DNA from: Spirochaetales bacterium
GTDB lineage: Bacteria; Spirochaetota; Spirochaetia; DAHUYW01
Assembly: GCA_027306915.1 (NCBI GenBank)
Contig: DAHUYW010000004.1
Span: 1-64,000 of the forward strand
Length of the DNA stretch: 64,000 nt
Direction: 5' to 3'
Shown here: in pieces, positions 7,151 through 16,236 of the stretch
Position numbering within the stretch: position 1 is the stretch's first letter
Layout: each line of letters opens with the position of its first letter
The notes under the pieces: generated by a model
Told to the model about the DNA's origin: nothing
What the model saw: the letters and a program-made list of their open reading frames with translations, nothing else
The model's database searches: none
Made by a program: the position numbers and the translations under genes

Positions 7151-8569
7151 TCAGAGCTTGAAGCGCTGCACGTCGTAGGAGTCGCGCACGAGCCGCCGCC
7201 CTTCTGCGATCGAAGCGATCTCCCCCAGGGCGATCTGCTGAAGCATGATGTTGCCGATCGCGGTAGCCTCGACGGGGCCGGCGCTCACCGGGATGGCGAG
7301 GGCATCGGCGGCCAGCCTGCAGAGAAGCCCGTTTTGGCTCCCGCCGCCGATGATGGCGAGCTCGGACACCCTTCGGCCCGAGACCTCCTGGATCATCCCC
7401 ACGGTGCGCTTGTAGGTTGCGGCAAGGCCTTCGAGGACGCCGCGCACCATCTCGGCGGGGCTCTCCGGGGGGCGATCCCCTCTCTCGATGCAGGAGCCCC
7501 GCAGGCGCTCGGGCATGGTATCGCCCGCAATCCCGGGCTTGAAGTAGCGTGCATCGTCGGGGTCGATGGAGAAGCTTGCCGGGCCGTGCTCCTCCGCCAT
7601 GCGGGTGAGCTCGGCGTAGGACCACTCCCGTCCTTCGGCGTCCCAGGCGCGCTTGCACTCCTGCACGATCCAGAGACCCATGATGTTCTTGAGAACGCGT
7701 ATCCCCCCGTCGGCAGATCCCTCGTTCGTGAAGTTGTAGGAGAAGCTCCGGTCGGTGATGATCGGCGTGGGCGACTCGATCCCGAGGAGCGACCACGTTC
7801 CCGAGCTCACGTAGGCATAGTCCCCTCCGGCGGCGGGGATCGCCGCTACCGCCGAGGCCGTGTCGTGGCAGCCGGGGGCGACGACGAGGACATCGGGCCC
7901 GGCGCCAACCTCCTGCGCCACAGCAGGAGCGAGGGGGCCGAGCACCGTGCCGGGCATCACCATCTCGCCGAAATGGGAGGGCTCGAGCCCGAGGCGCCGG
8001 ATGAGGTCGCAGGCCCAGCACCTTCGCGTCGGATCGAAAAGCTGCGAGGTCGTGGCAATGGAGTACTCGTTTCTCATCACCCCGGTGAGCCAGTAGTTGA
8101 AAAGATCGGGGGTGTGCAAGAAGTGTGCCGCGGCCCGGTAAAGCTCGGGGTGGGCGCGCGAGAAAGCATAGAGCTGGTAGATCGTGTTGATCTGCATGAT
8201 TTGCGCGCCGGTTATGGCGTACAGCTCGCGCCGGGAGAGGATGCGGAAGATCTCCTCGGGGACGCCGTCGGTTCGGGAGTCTCGATAATGGTAGGGGTTG
8301 CCGACCAGCTCGCCCGCGCGATCGAGAAGAGCGAAGTCGACTCCCCAGGTGTCGATTCCGAGGCTCACGATCTGCCCCGGATAGCGAGCGAAGGCCATTT
8401 TCAGCCCCCGCTTTATTTCGGCGAAGCTTCCGAGGAGATCCCAGTAAAGCGAGCCGCCGACACGGACCGGAAGGTTGGGAAAACGGTGGACCACCTCTAT
8501 CTTGCCGACGTCGCCTACTATGATCCTTCCGCTCTCGGCGCCGAGGTCGATGGCGATGTGCTTCTTCAT
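7151..8569 (-). CDS. rhaB: L-rhamnulokinase
   Basis: A 472-residue kinase of the FGGY family that phosphorylates L-rhamnulose to L-rhamnulose 1-phosphate. The N-terminal phosphate-binding loop reads IDLGAESGR, typical of RhaB; the substrate-domain motif GIDTWGVDFALLD and the C-terminal ATP-binding GGGSQNGLLCRL are also present. Length is normal for the family. It is the third gene of the minus-strand rhaA-aldolase-rhaB operon, 12 bases after the aldolase gene. The 3' end directly abuts a decayed transporter gene. Confidence 0.95.
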   Translation of the reverse strand: MKKHIAIDLGAESGRIIVGDVGKIEVVHRFPNLPVRVGGSLYWDLLGSFAEIKRGLKMAFARYPGQIVSLGIDTWGVDFALLDRAGELVGNPYHYRDSRTDGVPEEIFRILSRRELYAITGAQIMQINTIYQLYAFSRAHPELYRAAAHFLHTPDLFNYWLTGVMRNEYSIATTSQLFDPTRRCWACDLIRRLGLEPSHFGEMVMPGTVLGPLAPAVAQEVGAGPDVLVVAPGCHDTASAVAAIPAAGGDYAYVSSGTWSLLGIESPTPIITDRSFSYNFTNEGSADGGIRVLKNIMGLWIVQECKRAWDAEGREWSYAELTRMAEEHGPASFSIDPDDARYFKPGIAGDTMPERLRGSCIERGDRPPESPAEMVRGVLEGLAATYKRTVGMIQEVSGRRVSELAIIGGGSQNGLLCRLAADALAIPVSAGPVEATAIGNIMLQQIALGEIASIAEGRRLVRDSYDVQRFKL

Positions 8570-8581
8570 TCCATGTTCCCG

Positions 8582-9790
8582 CTATCGCGCGCCTTCCGCG
8601 TTGATCTTCGCGCGGTACTGCTCGACCTCCCAGCTTCGAATGAAATCCCGCTTATCGTCAGGCATATGGCGCTGACCGCCGAAGCTTTCGCTGTAGATTG
8701 CCACCTTAAGCGCGTCGAGGAGCATCGCGCGGGCAGACTCCATCTTGGCGGGGCTCTCTCCCCACACGAAGAGCCCCACCCCCTCGACGGCTACTACGCG
8801 CGGGGGATGGCCGTTGCGCTTCTTGTAGGCGCCTATCGCACCGGGGAGATACCCGGGGCTCGCGCCCTTGCCGGCTCGCCGGCGCGGCCGGTCCACCCAT
8901 GCCGGCTCGTGGCCGCAGTAGACGATGTGGTCGGGGGTATAGGCGAGCGATCGCAGGGGGGCGAAGCTTCGCCGCGAGGCGACGAGGCGCGCAGTCTCTC
9001 GGTTTGAGATGAAAGCGCATGTCTGGCCGGCGACCCCTTCGGGCACGCTCCTGACGGAGTCCCCCGGCCGGGAGGCGCCCGCCGCCATGGCGCCGAGCTC
9101 GCCGGCGATGGCGACCGAGAGCTCCTCAACAAGCCCCGGATCGACCGGCGCGAGCGGTCTCAGATCGGGGCGGGAGGTGAGGCGCGCCTCGAGGTTCGCC
9201 ATGATTCGACCGTAGATCGCGCGCACCTCTTCCGGAGTGTCGGCGGCGACGAAGACTCCGTGGTTCTGGAGAAAGAGGATGCTCGGATAGGCGCCGCGCG
9301 TGAGGTGATGCTCGATCGCCTGCTTTACGGTGCGCGCGAGGATGTAGCCGGGGTTCACCACCGGGATCCAAATCATCCGCTCGGGAAAGAGCTCGCCGGC
9401 GATCTTCTCGCCCTGCCTTCCGCACGTGAGGCCGTTTACGAGCGAGGGATGGGTGTGCACCACGTAGGGATAGCGCAGCAGCTCGTGGAGAAGGGTTTCG
9501 ACGCTCGGGCGCTTGGTCTCGCCCTCGGCGCGTGCGTCCATGAGATCGGCGAGAGCCTGAGCCTCGCGCCGGGCGGGGTCGCGGTCGTAGCGGCGGCTCC
9601 AGATGGCGTCAAGTCGATCCCGCCGCATCTTCACCATCCCGTCCTCGGTGATCTCGGCGAGAGTGGTCCCCGATGCCTTGATGAACAGGTGGGTCTCGTC
9701 TTTGTAGGAGGTGTTGCCTCCGCCTGCGATGACAAACTCCTCTCGCCTTCCGTAGAAGCGCGAGAGCTCGACCAATTCTTTCAGTGCCAC
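8582..9790 (-). CDS. Class II aldolase, probable rhamnulose-1-phosphate aldolase
   Basis: A 402-residue zinc-dependent class II aldolase/adducin-family protein, expected to split L-rhamnulose 1-phosphate into dihydroxyacetone phosphate and L-lactaldehyde. Metal ligands are visible as the histidine pair in VVHTHPSLVNG and His in LQNHGVFVAAD; the AGGGNTSYKD and KASGTTLAE loops match the phosphate site. It resembles the aldolase half of the fused RhaE/YuxG-type enzyme rather than the 270-residue E. coli RhaD. The dehydrogenase half that normally oxidises lactaldehyde is absent and not found nearby. The start is GTG at 9790, 17 bases after rhaA. Confidence 0.88.
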   Translation of the reverse strand: MALKELVELSRFYGRREEFVIAGGGNTSYKDETHLFIKASGTTLAEITEDGMVKMRRDRLDAIWSRRYDRDPARREAQALADLMDARAEGETKRPSVETLLHELLRYPYVVHTHPSLVNGLTCGRQGEKIAGELFPERMIWIPVVNPGYILARTVKQAIEHHLTRGAYPSILFLQNHGVFVAADTPEEVRAIYGRIMANLEARLTSRPDLRPLAPVDPGLVEELSVAIAGELGAMAAGASRPGDSVRSVPEGVAGQTCAFISNRETARLVASRRSFAPLRSLAYTPDHIVYCGHEPAWVDRPRRRAGKGASPGYLPGAIGAYKKRNGHPPRVVAVEGVGLFVWGESPAKMESARAMLLDALKVAIYSESFGGQRHMPDDKRDFIRSWEVEQYRAKINAEGAR

Positions 9791-9807
9791 CTTTTCTGCC
9801 GCTCCCT

Positions 9808-11070
9808 TCAGGCTCGTTTGCTCAAGGTGCTCCGCTCGTAGGCATGAACCCGGTCAATGACTTCGTGCTCGCCGGGAGCGCCGTGTGCCGCGCAATAGTA
9901 GTCCCACACCGCCCCGAACGGCAAGCTCTTGGCCTGCTCGAAGAGCGCAAGACGCGCGAACCAATCGCCCTCTTCCTCCGCCTTGAGAAGCCGCTCCCTC
10001 GGCGCCAGAAGCGCCGCGAGGAGGGCCTTCAGCATGGAGCGCGCCCCGATGGCCCAGGCACCGACGCGATTGATTGTTGCGTCGAAAAAATCCAGCCCGA
10101 CATGGATTTGCGGGAGCCGCCCGCTTGCCGCGATCTCCTCGGCGAGAAGACGAAGCTCGTCGCTGAAGGTAACGACATGGTCACTGTCCCAGCGCATCGG
10201 CCGGGAGACGTGGAGGAGAAGCTCGTCGCAGTAGAGGAGGATCGCCGATATCTTGTCGGCGACGCTTTCGGTTGGATGGAAGTGCCCCATGTCGAGGGTG
10301 GGAAGCTTTCGGCGGGTGATCGCATAGCCGAGGTAGAACTCGTGCGAGCCGACGACGTAGGCCTCGCTGCCGAGTCCGAAAAGCTTCGATTCGACCGCGT
10401 CCTTCATGGAGCTCGAGGGGTATTCCTTCTCGAAGATCTCGTCGAGGGAGTGTTCGAGGTTCCTGCGGTAGCCGATCCGGTCGGCGGGGTAGTCCTTCAT
10501 CCCGTCGGGAATCCAGACGTTGTGGATGCAGGCGCTTCCGAGCTCCCTCCCGATGACCGCCGAAACCTCGCGGGTACGCTTCGCATGCTCGATCCAGAAA
10601 TCGCGCACCCCTTTGTCCTTGCTGCTCAAGGTGAAGCCGTCCGCAGCCTTTGGGTGGGAAAAGAAGGTCGAGTTCATGTCGAGCTTCAGCCCCTTCGCCT
10701 TCGCCCAGTCAATCCACCCGCGAAAGTGCGAGGGCTCGACCTCGTCGCGGTCGACCGCCCGGCCGCCGAACTCGCCGTAGCTCATGTGGAGCGCAAGGCG
10801 ATGCTTGGCCGGCAGGAGAGCGTACATCGCCTCGAGGTCGCTTCGAAGCTCCCCAACCGTGCGCGCCTTCCCGGGGTAGTTTCCGGTGACTTGGATGCCC
10901 CCTCCCTCTAGCTGCGCGCCCGCGCGCTCGAAGCCGCCCACGTCGTCGCCCTGCCAGCAGTGCACCGACAGCGGCACCGTAGCCAGCGTCGCAAGCGCCC
11001 TCTCCACATCGACCCCCAGCGATCCATACTGCTCTTTCGCGGCGTCAAACGTGCCCTTCGTTGTGCTCAT
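9808..11070 (-). CDS. rhaA: L-rhamnose isomerase
   Basis: About 420 residues converting L-rhamnose to L-rhamnulose, the first catabolic step. Recognisable blocks are VPLSVHCWQGDDVGGFE near the N-terminus, LKLDMNSTFFSHPKA, the metal-binding LDMGHFHPTE and HVGLDFFDATINR. The start is placed at the ATG at 11070 because its distance from AAGGAGGAGG is best; 11076 is an in-frame alternative. The upstream extension to 11103 overlaps the promoter. It heads the rhamnose operon and is divergent from an AraC-type regulator 85 bases away. Confidence 0.96.
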   Translation of the reverse strand: MSTTKGTFDAAKEQYGSLGVDVERALATLATVPLSVHCWQGDDVGGFERAGAQLEGGGIQVTGNYPGKARTVGELRSDLEAMYALLPAKHRLALHMSYGEFGGRAVDRDEVEPSHFRGWIDWAKAKGLKLDMNSTFFSHPKAADGFTLSSKDKGVRDFWIEHAKRTREVSAVIGRELGSACIHNVWIPDGMKDYPADRIGYRRNLEHSLDEIFEKEYPSSSMKDAVESKLFGLGSEAYVVGSHEFYLGYAITRRKLPTLDMGHFHPTESVADKISAILLYCDELLLHVSRPMRWDSDHVVTFSDELRLLAEEIAASGRLPQIHVGLDFFDATINRVGAWAIGARSMLKALLAALLAPRERLLKAEEEGDWFARLALFEQAKSLPFGAVWDYYCAAHGAPGEHEVIDRVHAYERSTLSKRA

Positions 11071-11092
11071 GCTCATCCTCCTCCTTCCCATC

Positions 11093-11149
11093 AGTCTACA
11101 CACTCACCTCCGGTCATTCCTTGACAATAGAGTCAGGAAATAGCACAAT
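11093..11149. promoter_or_regulatory. Divergent rhaA / araC control region
   Basis: For the regulator (+), TTGACA (11121-11126), a 17-base spacer and CACAAT (11144-11149) end 6 bases before its ATG at 11156 with no ribosome site, which predicts a leaderless mRNA. For rhaA (-), a TAGACT -10 lies at 11093-11098 with no good -35, as expected for an activator-dependent promoter. An imperfect dyad (TTCC at 11117, TGAC at 11122, GTCA at 11132, GGAA at 11136) overlaps the araC -35 and could be the regulator's site. Confidence 0.5.
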
Positions 11150-11155
11150 TCCTTC

Positions 11156-12136
11156 ATGCCGTTCGCACCGCGGCTGACCAAATCGGAGTTCTTCGAGGAT
11201 CTCTCGCTTCCGATCGAGCTCATCCGGCGAAACCCGCAAGAGCCCTTCCCGCTCCATACGCATGAGTTCTCCGAGTTGGTCATCGTCTTCTCGGGGCGCG
11301 GGGTGCACTTCACCGAGAGCGAGGAATGGACGATCGAAACGGGCGACGTCTTTGTCATTCGCGGCGAGTGCGCCCACGGCTACCGCTCGATCGAGGCCCT
11401 CTCCCTCGTGAACATCCTGTTCGATCCCATGCACCTCGGCGTTCCGGAAAGTGACCTCCTCGCCATTCCCGGCTATCACGCCCTTGTCACGGTCGAGCCG
11501 CACTACCGCAAGGAGCACAATTTCGCGAGCCGGCTGCGCCTGTCGCAAGAGCAGCTCGCCCACGTCGGCCTGCTCTCGGACGCGCTTGAGCGCGAGACGG
11601 GGGCCAAACAACCGGGCTATCGCTCGATGGCGGCGGCCTATTTCATGCAAATCCTGGGGTACCTCTCCCGCCGCTTCACGTCGGTCGCCACTCCGAAGCA
11701 CGAGAGCCTGCTGCGGATCGGCCAGGCAATCGGCTATCTCGAGCAGAACATCGGCAGGCGCGTCGGTATCGCCGAGCTGCAAGCCATCACCCATATGTCG
11801 GAGAGCAGCCTTCTGCGCGCTTTCAAGAAGACGGTCGGGCTCTCGCCCATCGGCTATCATCTCCACCTCAAGGTGAGGAGGGCCTGCCGTTTGCTTGAGA
11901 GCACGGAGCTGCCGATCACCGAGGTGGCCTATCTCGCGGGCTTCTCCGACTCGAACTACTTCTCCCGCGAGTTCCGAAAGGTAACGGAGATGAGCCCGCG
12001 AGCCTATCGCAACGGCAGGGCAACGGGCGCTCCCGCCGGCGGGTCCCCGCCTGCCCCTCCTCCGGCGACGGCCCCCGTTCCCGACACTCGACCCTCTTCG
12101 GCGCCGGCCCACGCGGAAAGCTCCGATGCCAATTGA
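11156..12136 (+). CDS. AraC-family regulator, probable rhamnose regulator
   Basis: A 326-residue transcription factor. The N-terminal cupin half shows the sugar-binding pattern FPLHTHEFSELVIV and the second cupin motif IETGDVFVIRGECAHGY, as in RhaS/RhaR. The C-terminal half has two helix-turn-helix motifs (ELQAITHMSESSLLRAFKK and TEVAYLAGFSDSNYFSREFRK). The last 40 residues are Pro/Ala-rich and extra. Divergent transcription from rhaA makes activation of the rhamnose operon the natural reading. Its own ATG lacks a ribosome site and lies 6 bases after a -10. Its last codons overlap the next gene by 11 bases. Confidence 0.9.
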   Translation: MPFAPRLTKSEFFEDLSLPIELIRRNPQEPFPLHTHEFSELVIVFSGRGVHFTESEEWTIETGDVFVIRGECAHGYRSIEALSLVNILFDPMHLGVPESDLLAIPGYHALVTVEPHYRKEHNFASRLRLSQEQLAHVGLLSDALERETGAKQPGYRSMAAAYFMQILGYLSRRFTSVATPKHESLLRIGQAIGYLEQNIGRRVGIAELQAITHMSESSLLRAFKKTVGLSPIGYHLHLKVRRACRLLESTELPITEVAYLAGFSDSNYFSREFRKVTEMSPRAYRNGRATGAPAGGSPPAPPPATAPVPDTRPSSAPAHAESSDAN

Positions 12137-12809
12137 GGAGGGCTACCCGCTCACCGCACGCTTTCGTTCCGCGATCACGGACTACCGCTACCTCCTCGAG
12201 CGCGGCTACTCCCATTCCTCGGCCCTTCGGGTCGTGGGGGATCGCTACCAGCTCGACAGCGAACAGCGCTCCATGCTCTATCGCGGGATCTCTCCGCGGG
12301 AGACCGCTCGACTGCGCCGCGCGCGATTGGTAGCGAGCGTCGTCGGGGCCGCCGTGGCGGTCGACTGCTACAACGTGCTGTACACGGTGACGAACTACCT
12401 CTACGGCCGCCCGCTCTTCATCTGCGACGACGGCTTTCTGCGGGACTCGGGCGAGCTTCACCAGGAGAAGCCGGCGGACCTCGATCGGTCGGTTGCGCTC
12501 CTGTTCCGCTGGACACGCTCCGAGCCGCCGGCCGCCCTCAGCCTCTACCTCGACAGTCCGGTCTCGCGAAGCGGAGAGCTTGCCCTCGAGCTCAGACGCC
12601 GCCTTGAAGAAGCGCACATCGCGGGCACGGCGGAGGCCGTGCGCTCGCCCGATCATCTCTTGAAGGAGTGCCGCACCGGGCTCATTGCCACCTCGGATTC
12701 GAGCGTCATCGACCGCGCTCAGGTCGGGGTGGCCGACCTTGCCCGCAAGATCATCGAAAGCTCGTTCGAGGCCCGCTTCATCTCCCTCGATGCAACCGAC
12801 GAGAGGTAG
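12126..12809 (+). CDS. DUF434-family protein
   Basis: A 227-residue protein overlapping the end of the AraC regulator gene by 11 bases, so the two are translationally linked. It matches the DUF434 layout: a helical N-terminus (SAITDYRYLLERGYSHSSAL, RYQLDSEQRSMLYRG), then a Rossmann-like/PIN-like core with acidic residues on strands (AVDCYNVLYT, LFICDDGFLRD, LSLYLDSPVSRSG) and a late TSDSSVIDRA. These acids could bind a metal ion, so a nuclease-like role is possible, but no function is established for the family. Cytoplasmic; no membrane segment or signal. Confidence 0.75.
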   Translation: MPIEEGYPLTARFRSAITDYRYLLERGYSHSSALRVVGDRYQLDSEQRSMLYRGISPRETARLRRARLVASVVGAAVAVDCYNVLYTVTNYLYGRPLFICDDGFLRDSGELHQEKPADLDRSVALLFRWTRSEPPAALSLYLDSPVSRSGELALELRRRLEEAHIAGTAEAVRSPDHLLKECRTGLIATSDSSVIDRAQVGVADLARKIIESSFEARFISLDATDER

Positions 12810-12887
12810 GGCGCGGCCGAGAGACAGCGAGCCGCGAGGACGTGAGCCGGCGAGCGCTTCGGCGGGGCGCGGTGGTGCGGGGCAGCC

Positions 12888-12916
12888 TTTACCGGTGCAC
12901 ACCTGACCGCTATAGT
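12888..12916 (+). promoter_or_regulatory. Promoter of the yyaL-like gene (predicted leaderless)
   Basis: TTTACC, a 17-base spacer and TATAGT end 5 bases before the ATG at 12922. No Shine-Dalgarno sequence lies upstream of that ATG. Confidence 0.65.
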
Positions 12917-12921
12917 ATGCT

Positions 12922-14529
12922 ATGAGCAACCATCTCCACGGTCGGAAGAGCCGCTACCTTACCCAGCACGCCGAGAATCCCGTCGACTGGTATCCGTGGT
13001 CCGACCTTGCCTTCGAGCGCGCCGCCGCCGAAGGGAAGCCGCTCTTCGTGAGCATCGGCTACTCCTCCTGCCACTGGTGTCACGTCATGGCCCACGAGTC
13101 GTTCGAGGACCAGGAGGTGGCGGGGATCCTTAACGAAAGCTTCATCGCGATAAAGGTCGACAAGGAGGAGCTGCCGGATGTCGACGGCTTCTACATGGAG
13201 TTCCTCACCCAGCTCGCGGGTCGGGGAGGCTGGCCGCTCAACGTTTTCGTAAACCCTCAGCGGGCTCCCTTCTATGGGGCCACCTATCTGCCGCGCGAAG
13301 AGCTCGTCCAGCTCCTGCGCTACATCGCCTCGGAATACGCTCGCCAGGGGGAGATCCGCACGCAGGCGATCGACCGATTCTTCGCGGTCGGCCGGCTGTC
13401 CGAGGAGCAGGTTCGAGCGCGCCTCGCCGACATCGCCCTTCCGGCTCCCTCCCACGCGGTCGGACCCCAGTTCCCGCAGGGGCTCTACCTCACCTTCGCG
13501 CTGCACCGAGGTGAGAGGGAGATGGTCGCCGCCGAGCTCGCCAATTTGATCACCAAGGGGCTATTCGACCACGTCGAGGGGGGATGGTTTCGCTACTCGG
13601 TCGATCCGGACTTCCAGATCCCGCACTTCGAGAAGATGCTCTACGACCAGGCGACGCTGCTGCTCCTGTGCGCCGAGGCCCGCTCGCTTGCGCCCGAGCT
13701 GTGCGACTATGCAGTCCGCAAGACGGTTGGCTGGCTCGAGGAGAAGATGAAGCTTCCAAGCGGGCTCTACGGAAGCGCGACCGATGCCGACACGGCCGAA
13801 GGGGAGGGCTACTACTACACGGAGGAGGAGACGGACGACGAGGAGGCCCTGGCTCTTCTCCGCCGGAGCGAGTGCGGTCTGCACGAAGGGCGCTTCCAGC
13901 CCTGGATCGACCTCGATCTGTACGCCAAGGGACCGTCCCGCGCGGAGGAGATCCTTGGGCGCTTTCGAGCCCTGCGGTCGAAACGGCTCCGCCCCGGGCT
14001 CGACACCAAGGCAATTGTCAGCTGGAACTGCTTTCTCGGCTACGCGCTGCTGCGCTGCGCGGCGGCCCTCGGCGACCGCTCCGTGGAAGAGGTGGCCGAG
14101 TGCCTCTACCGGAGCCTCGAGCGGCTCGTCACCGGCCCTGTTCCTCATGTTATCTACGGCGAGGAGGCGCTTCCCGGCGAGGGCTACCTCGAGGACTGGG
14201 CCGCACTCCTTCTCTTCGCCGCCGAGCGTTCCACGACGAGCGGCCCTCCGGTGCCGGCGAGATTGCTCGATGAGATCCGCTCCCGCTTCTTTCGAGGCAG
14301 CCATCTCTTCCATACCACTCAGCGCGCCTTCGAGAACCTTTCGCTCTGGCAGGACACCCCCGTCCCTTCCGGCGGCGCCATGCTCCTTACAGCCCTCCTC
14401 TCCCTGAGACAAAGCGAGGCGGAGCGTCTCGCGACGCTCGCGATTGCCGAGGTGGCCTCCGCCAACCCCACCTTCTTCGGGCTCTGGTGCGGGGCTCTCG
14501 ACCGCGCCCACGGCTTTGCCGCGCGATAG
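12922..14529 (+). CDS. DUF255 thioredoxin-fold / YyaL-like protein
   Basis: A 535-residue protein that starts with a thioredoxin-like DUF255 domain: [12 protein letters not shown], the redox pair in [25 protein letters not shown] and GWPLNVF are all conserved. The rest resembles the six-hairpin (alpha/alpha)6 barrel of glycosidase-like enzymes, including [14 protein letters not shown] and [11 protein letters not shown]. Family members (spermatogenesis-associated protein 20, YyaL) are usually 650-700 residues, so this one has a shortened middle and C-terminus, for example a compressed loop after ATYLPREEL. The biochemical role is unsettled. It has its own promoter and no ribosome site. Confidence 0.9.
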   Translation: MSNHLHGRKSRYLTQHAENPVDWYPWSDLAFERAAAEGKPLFVSIGYSSCHWCHVMAHESFEDQEVAGILNESFIAIKVDKEELPDVDGFYMEFLTQLAGRGGWPLNVFVNPQRAPFYGATYLPREELVQLLRYIASEYARQGEIRTQAIDRFFAVGRLSEEQVRARLADIALPAPSHAVGPQFPQGLYLTFALHRGEREMVAAELANLITKGLFDHVEGGWFRYSVDPDFQIPHFEKMLYDQATLLLLCAEARSLAPELCDYAVRKTVGWLEEKMKLPSGLYGSATDADTAEGEGYYYTEEETDDEEALALLRRSECGLHEGRFQPWIDLDLYAKGPSRAEEILGRFRALRSKRLRPGLDTKAIVSWNCFLGYALLRCAAALGDRSVEEVAECLYRSLERLVTGPVPHVIYGEEALPGEGYLEDWAALLLFAAERSTTSGPPVPARLLDEIRSRFFRGSHLFHTTQRAFENLSLWQDTPVPSGGAMLLTALLSLRQSEAERLATLAIAEVASANPTFFGLWCGALDRAHGFAAR

Positions 14530-14616
14530 GAGCGCTCTGCACGTTGTCTTATAGGCCGGCCGGAGAGGGGCGCGAGGCGTACCGCTTCGGATGCGGGTGG
14601 GCAGGCAGAGCGGCAT

Positions 14617-14632
14617 GTACCCGGATGGGTAC
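14617..14632 (+). promoter_or_regulatory. Inverted repeat upstream of the biotin/HMA operon promoter
   Basis: GTACCC, a GGAT loop and GGGTAC form a perfect 6-bp dyad 11 bases before the -35 at 14644. It could be an operator, or end transcription from yyaL, though no T-run follows. The rest of the 148-base gap shows no other structure. Confidence 0.4.
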
Positions 14633-14643
14633 GTGCACATCTT

Positions 14644-14672
14644 TTGACAACGATCGAGGCCTTGTGTATCAT
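14644..14672 (+). promoter_or_regulatory. Promoter of the HMA-fold/bioY operon (predicted leaderless)
   Basis: A consensus TTGACA, exactly 17 bases, then TATCAT, ending 5 bases before the ATG at 14678. The predicted start of transcription falls on that ATG, and no ribosome site is present. Confidence 0.7.
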
Positions 14673-14677
14673 GCCTC

Positions 14678-14911
14678 ATGCCGAAACCGCGATCCTACTA
14701 CTATCTTGTCGACGGCCTCGGTCCCGAGAAGGGAGTGATGATCAAGCGGGCGATGGAGATGGTGCCGGACGTGCAAGCGGTGATCGTAAGTCTAAGTCAC
14801 GGGGTCGTCGAGGTCCGATCGCTCCAGGAGCCGACGACGCAGGTGAAAATGGCGTGCGAGATAGCGGGAACCGCGTTTCGTATGCAGATCAAACGAAAGC
14901 ATCTGGTGTAA
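14678..14911 (+). CDS. Small HMA-fold-like protein lacking the metal-binding cysteines
   Basis: A 77-residue protein whose predicted order is strand (YYYLVDGLG), helix (PEKGVMIKRAMEMV), strand-turn-strand (VQAVIVSLSHGVVEV), helix (PTTQVKMACEIAG) and strand. That is the ferredoxin-like fold of heavy-metal-associated domains, with GLGPEKG where CopZ-type proteins have GMTCxxC. It therefore probably does not bind Cu in the usual way. It is the first gene of a run with bioY, ecfA and ecfT (17 bases to bioY), so a role linked to biotin or cofactor supply is possible. The start at 14678 sits on the predicted transcription start. Function is unknown. Confidence 0.7.
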   Translation: MPKPRSYYYLVDGLGPEKGVMIKRAMEMVPDVQAVIVSLSHGVVEVRSLQEPTTQVKMACEIAGTAFRMQIKRKHLV

Positions 14912-14928
14912 AAAACGAGGAACAAGCC

Positions 14929-15486
14929 ATGAACCAGAGCCTGCGCATGACTGTCTACTCCTGCGTGCTGACTGCCCTGACGGTGGTTGGCTCCTATCTT
15001 CAGATCCCGGTAGGACCGGTCCCGATTGTGCTCGCCAACCTCTTCGTCCTGCTCGCGGGGCTGCTCCTCGGAAGCCGCTGGGGCTCGGCAAGCATCGCCC
15101 TCTACCTGCTCCTCGGGCTTATCGGCCTTCCGGTCTTTGCAGGCGGAGCGGGCGGAGCGGCCGCGCTCTTCGGGCCGACCGGAGGCTACCTCTTTGGCTA
15201 CCTGCTCGCGGCTCTTCTTACCGGACTCATCTCTGAGAACGGCAGGAGCGGCCCGGCGCGCGATGTAGCGGCGCTTGTCGCGGGCGCGCTCTCGATCTAC
15301 CTCCTCGGAGTTCCCTGGCTCAAGCTCTCCCTCGCCATGAGCTGGACAAAGACGCTCGCCGTCGGGTTCTTTCCCTTCCTCATCGGAGATGCCCTGAAGG
15401 TGGCAGCCGCCTTCGCGATCGTGCGCATCCTGCAGAGCGCCGCCTCCGAGCTCTTTCCCACCCTTGCGAGCCGAAGCTCTCGGTAG
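14929..15486 (+). CDS. bioY: Biotin ECF transporter substrate-binding subunit BioY
   Basis: A 185-residue integral membrane protein with about six hydrophobic segments. It shows the BioY hallmarks: VGSYLQIPVGPVPIVLANLFVLLAG near the N-terminus, LLLGLIGLPVFAGG, and the FGPTGGYLFGY motif. BioY captures biotin in the membrane and is energised by the ECF module. The start ATG at 14929 has a GAGG ribosome site; the larger in-frame read-through from 14644 is not coding. ecfA starts directly after its stop codon and ecfT follows, giving a complete BioMNY-type transporter. Confidence 0.95.
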   Translation: MNQSLRMTVYSCVLTALTVVGSYLQIPVGPVPIVLANLFVLLAGLLLGSRWGSASIALYLLLGLIGLPVFAGGAGGAAALFGPTGGYLFGYLLAALLTGLISENGRSGPARDVAALVAGALSIYLLGVPWLKLSLAMSWTKTLAVGFFPFLIGDALKVAAAFAIVRILQSAASELFPTLASRSSR

Positions 15487-16236
15487 ATGAGCCTCATCGA
15501 GGTGCAGGGGGTCTCCCACCGCTTTGCCGACGGGACTATCGCCCTGCGCAGAATCACCCTGGCGATCGCCGACGGCGACCTCCTCTTGCTTGCCGGGCGA
15601 AACGGCTCGGGCAAGACCGTGCTCATGAAGCACTTGAACGGGCTCCTGAGGGCCACCGAGGGTCGGATCCTTCTCGAGGGAAGGCCGATCGAGGAAGACC
15701 TTCCCGGGACACGGCGGAAGGTCGGCCTCGTCTTCCAGGATCCCGATGCGCAGCTCGTCGGCCAGACGGTTCGCGAGGAGGTGGCCTTCGGCCCGGAGAA
15801 CCTTCGCCTGCCGGAAGAGGAGGTCGAGCGGAGGGTTGAGGCAGCCCTCTCGGCAGTGGGGCTTTCGGCGCTCGCCGACCATGCCCCGCGCCGTCTTTCC
15901 GGCGGCGAGAAACGGCGCCTGGCGGTCGCCGGAGTTCTCGCCATGGAGCCGCGCCTCATCATCTTCGACGAGCCCTTCTCGGGGCTCGACTATCCGGGGG
16001 TGCGCCAGGTCCTGCGCGAGATCCTCCGCCTGCATGGCGGGGGTCACACGATTGTTGTCATAACCCACGAGATCGAGAAGATCCTCGGCCACGCGACCCG
16101 TCTCGTCATCATGGATGGGGGATGCATTGTCGGCGACGGAAGACCCGCCGAGCTTCTCGACCGGCTCGAGGACCACGGCATTCGTCGGCCGGCAGTGAAC
16201 GGACAGGGCGTCGCGGGGGTGACATGGCTGAGATAG
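15487..16236 (+). CDS. ecfA: ECF transporter ATPase (BioM/EcfA type)
   Basis: A 249-residue ABC ATPase that drives biotin uptake. Walker A reads AGRNGSGKT, the Q-loop is VFQDPDAQLVGQTV (the DPD-Q pattern typical of ECF ATPases), the signature is LSGGEKRRLAVAGVLA, and Walker B is LIIFDEPFSGLD followed by the switch His in VITHE. Only one ATPase gene is present, so the module is probably an EcfA homodimer, as in dedicated BioMNY systems. It abuts bioY with no gap and overlaps ecfT by 13 bases. Confidence 0.95.
   Translation: MSLIEVQGVSHRFADGTIALRRITLAIADGDLLLLAGRNGSGKTVLMKHLNGLLRATEGRILLEGRPIEEDLPGTRRKVGLVFQDPDAQLVGQTVREEVAFGPENLRLPEEEVERRVEAALSAVGLSALADHAPRRLSGGEKRRLAVAGVLAMEPRLIIFDEPFSGLDYPGVRQVLREILRLHGGGHTIVVITHEIEKILGHATRLVIMDGGCIVGDGRPAELLDRLEDHGIRRPAVNGQGVAGVTWLR

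Noticed and set aside
6705..8021. 438-residue ORF as an intact gene
   Set aside because: Its first two thirds are a frame-shifted shadow of rhaB; only the stretch at 6864-7134 carries MFS-like sequence, so it is reported as a remnant.
7334..9007. 557-residue plus-strand ORF spanning rhaB and the aldolase gene
   Set aside because: It crosses two well-conserved genes on the other strand and shows no domain.
14530..14677. A BirA-type biotin operator
   Set aside because: The dyad GTACCC-GGAT-GGGTAC does not resemble the TTGTAAACC-type BirA half-sites, so no regulator is assigned.
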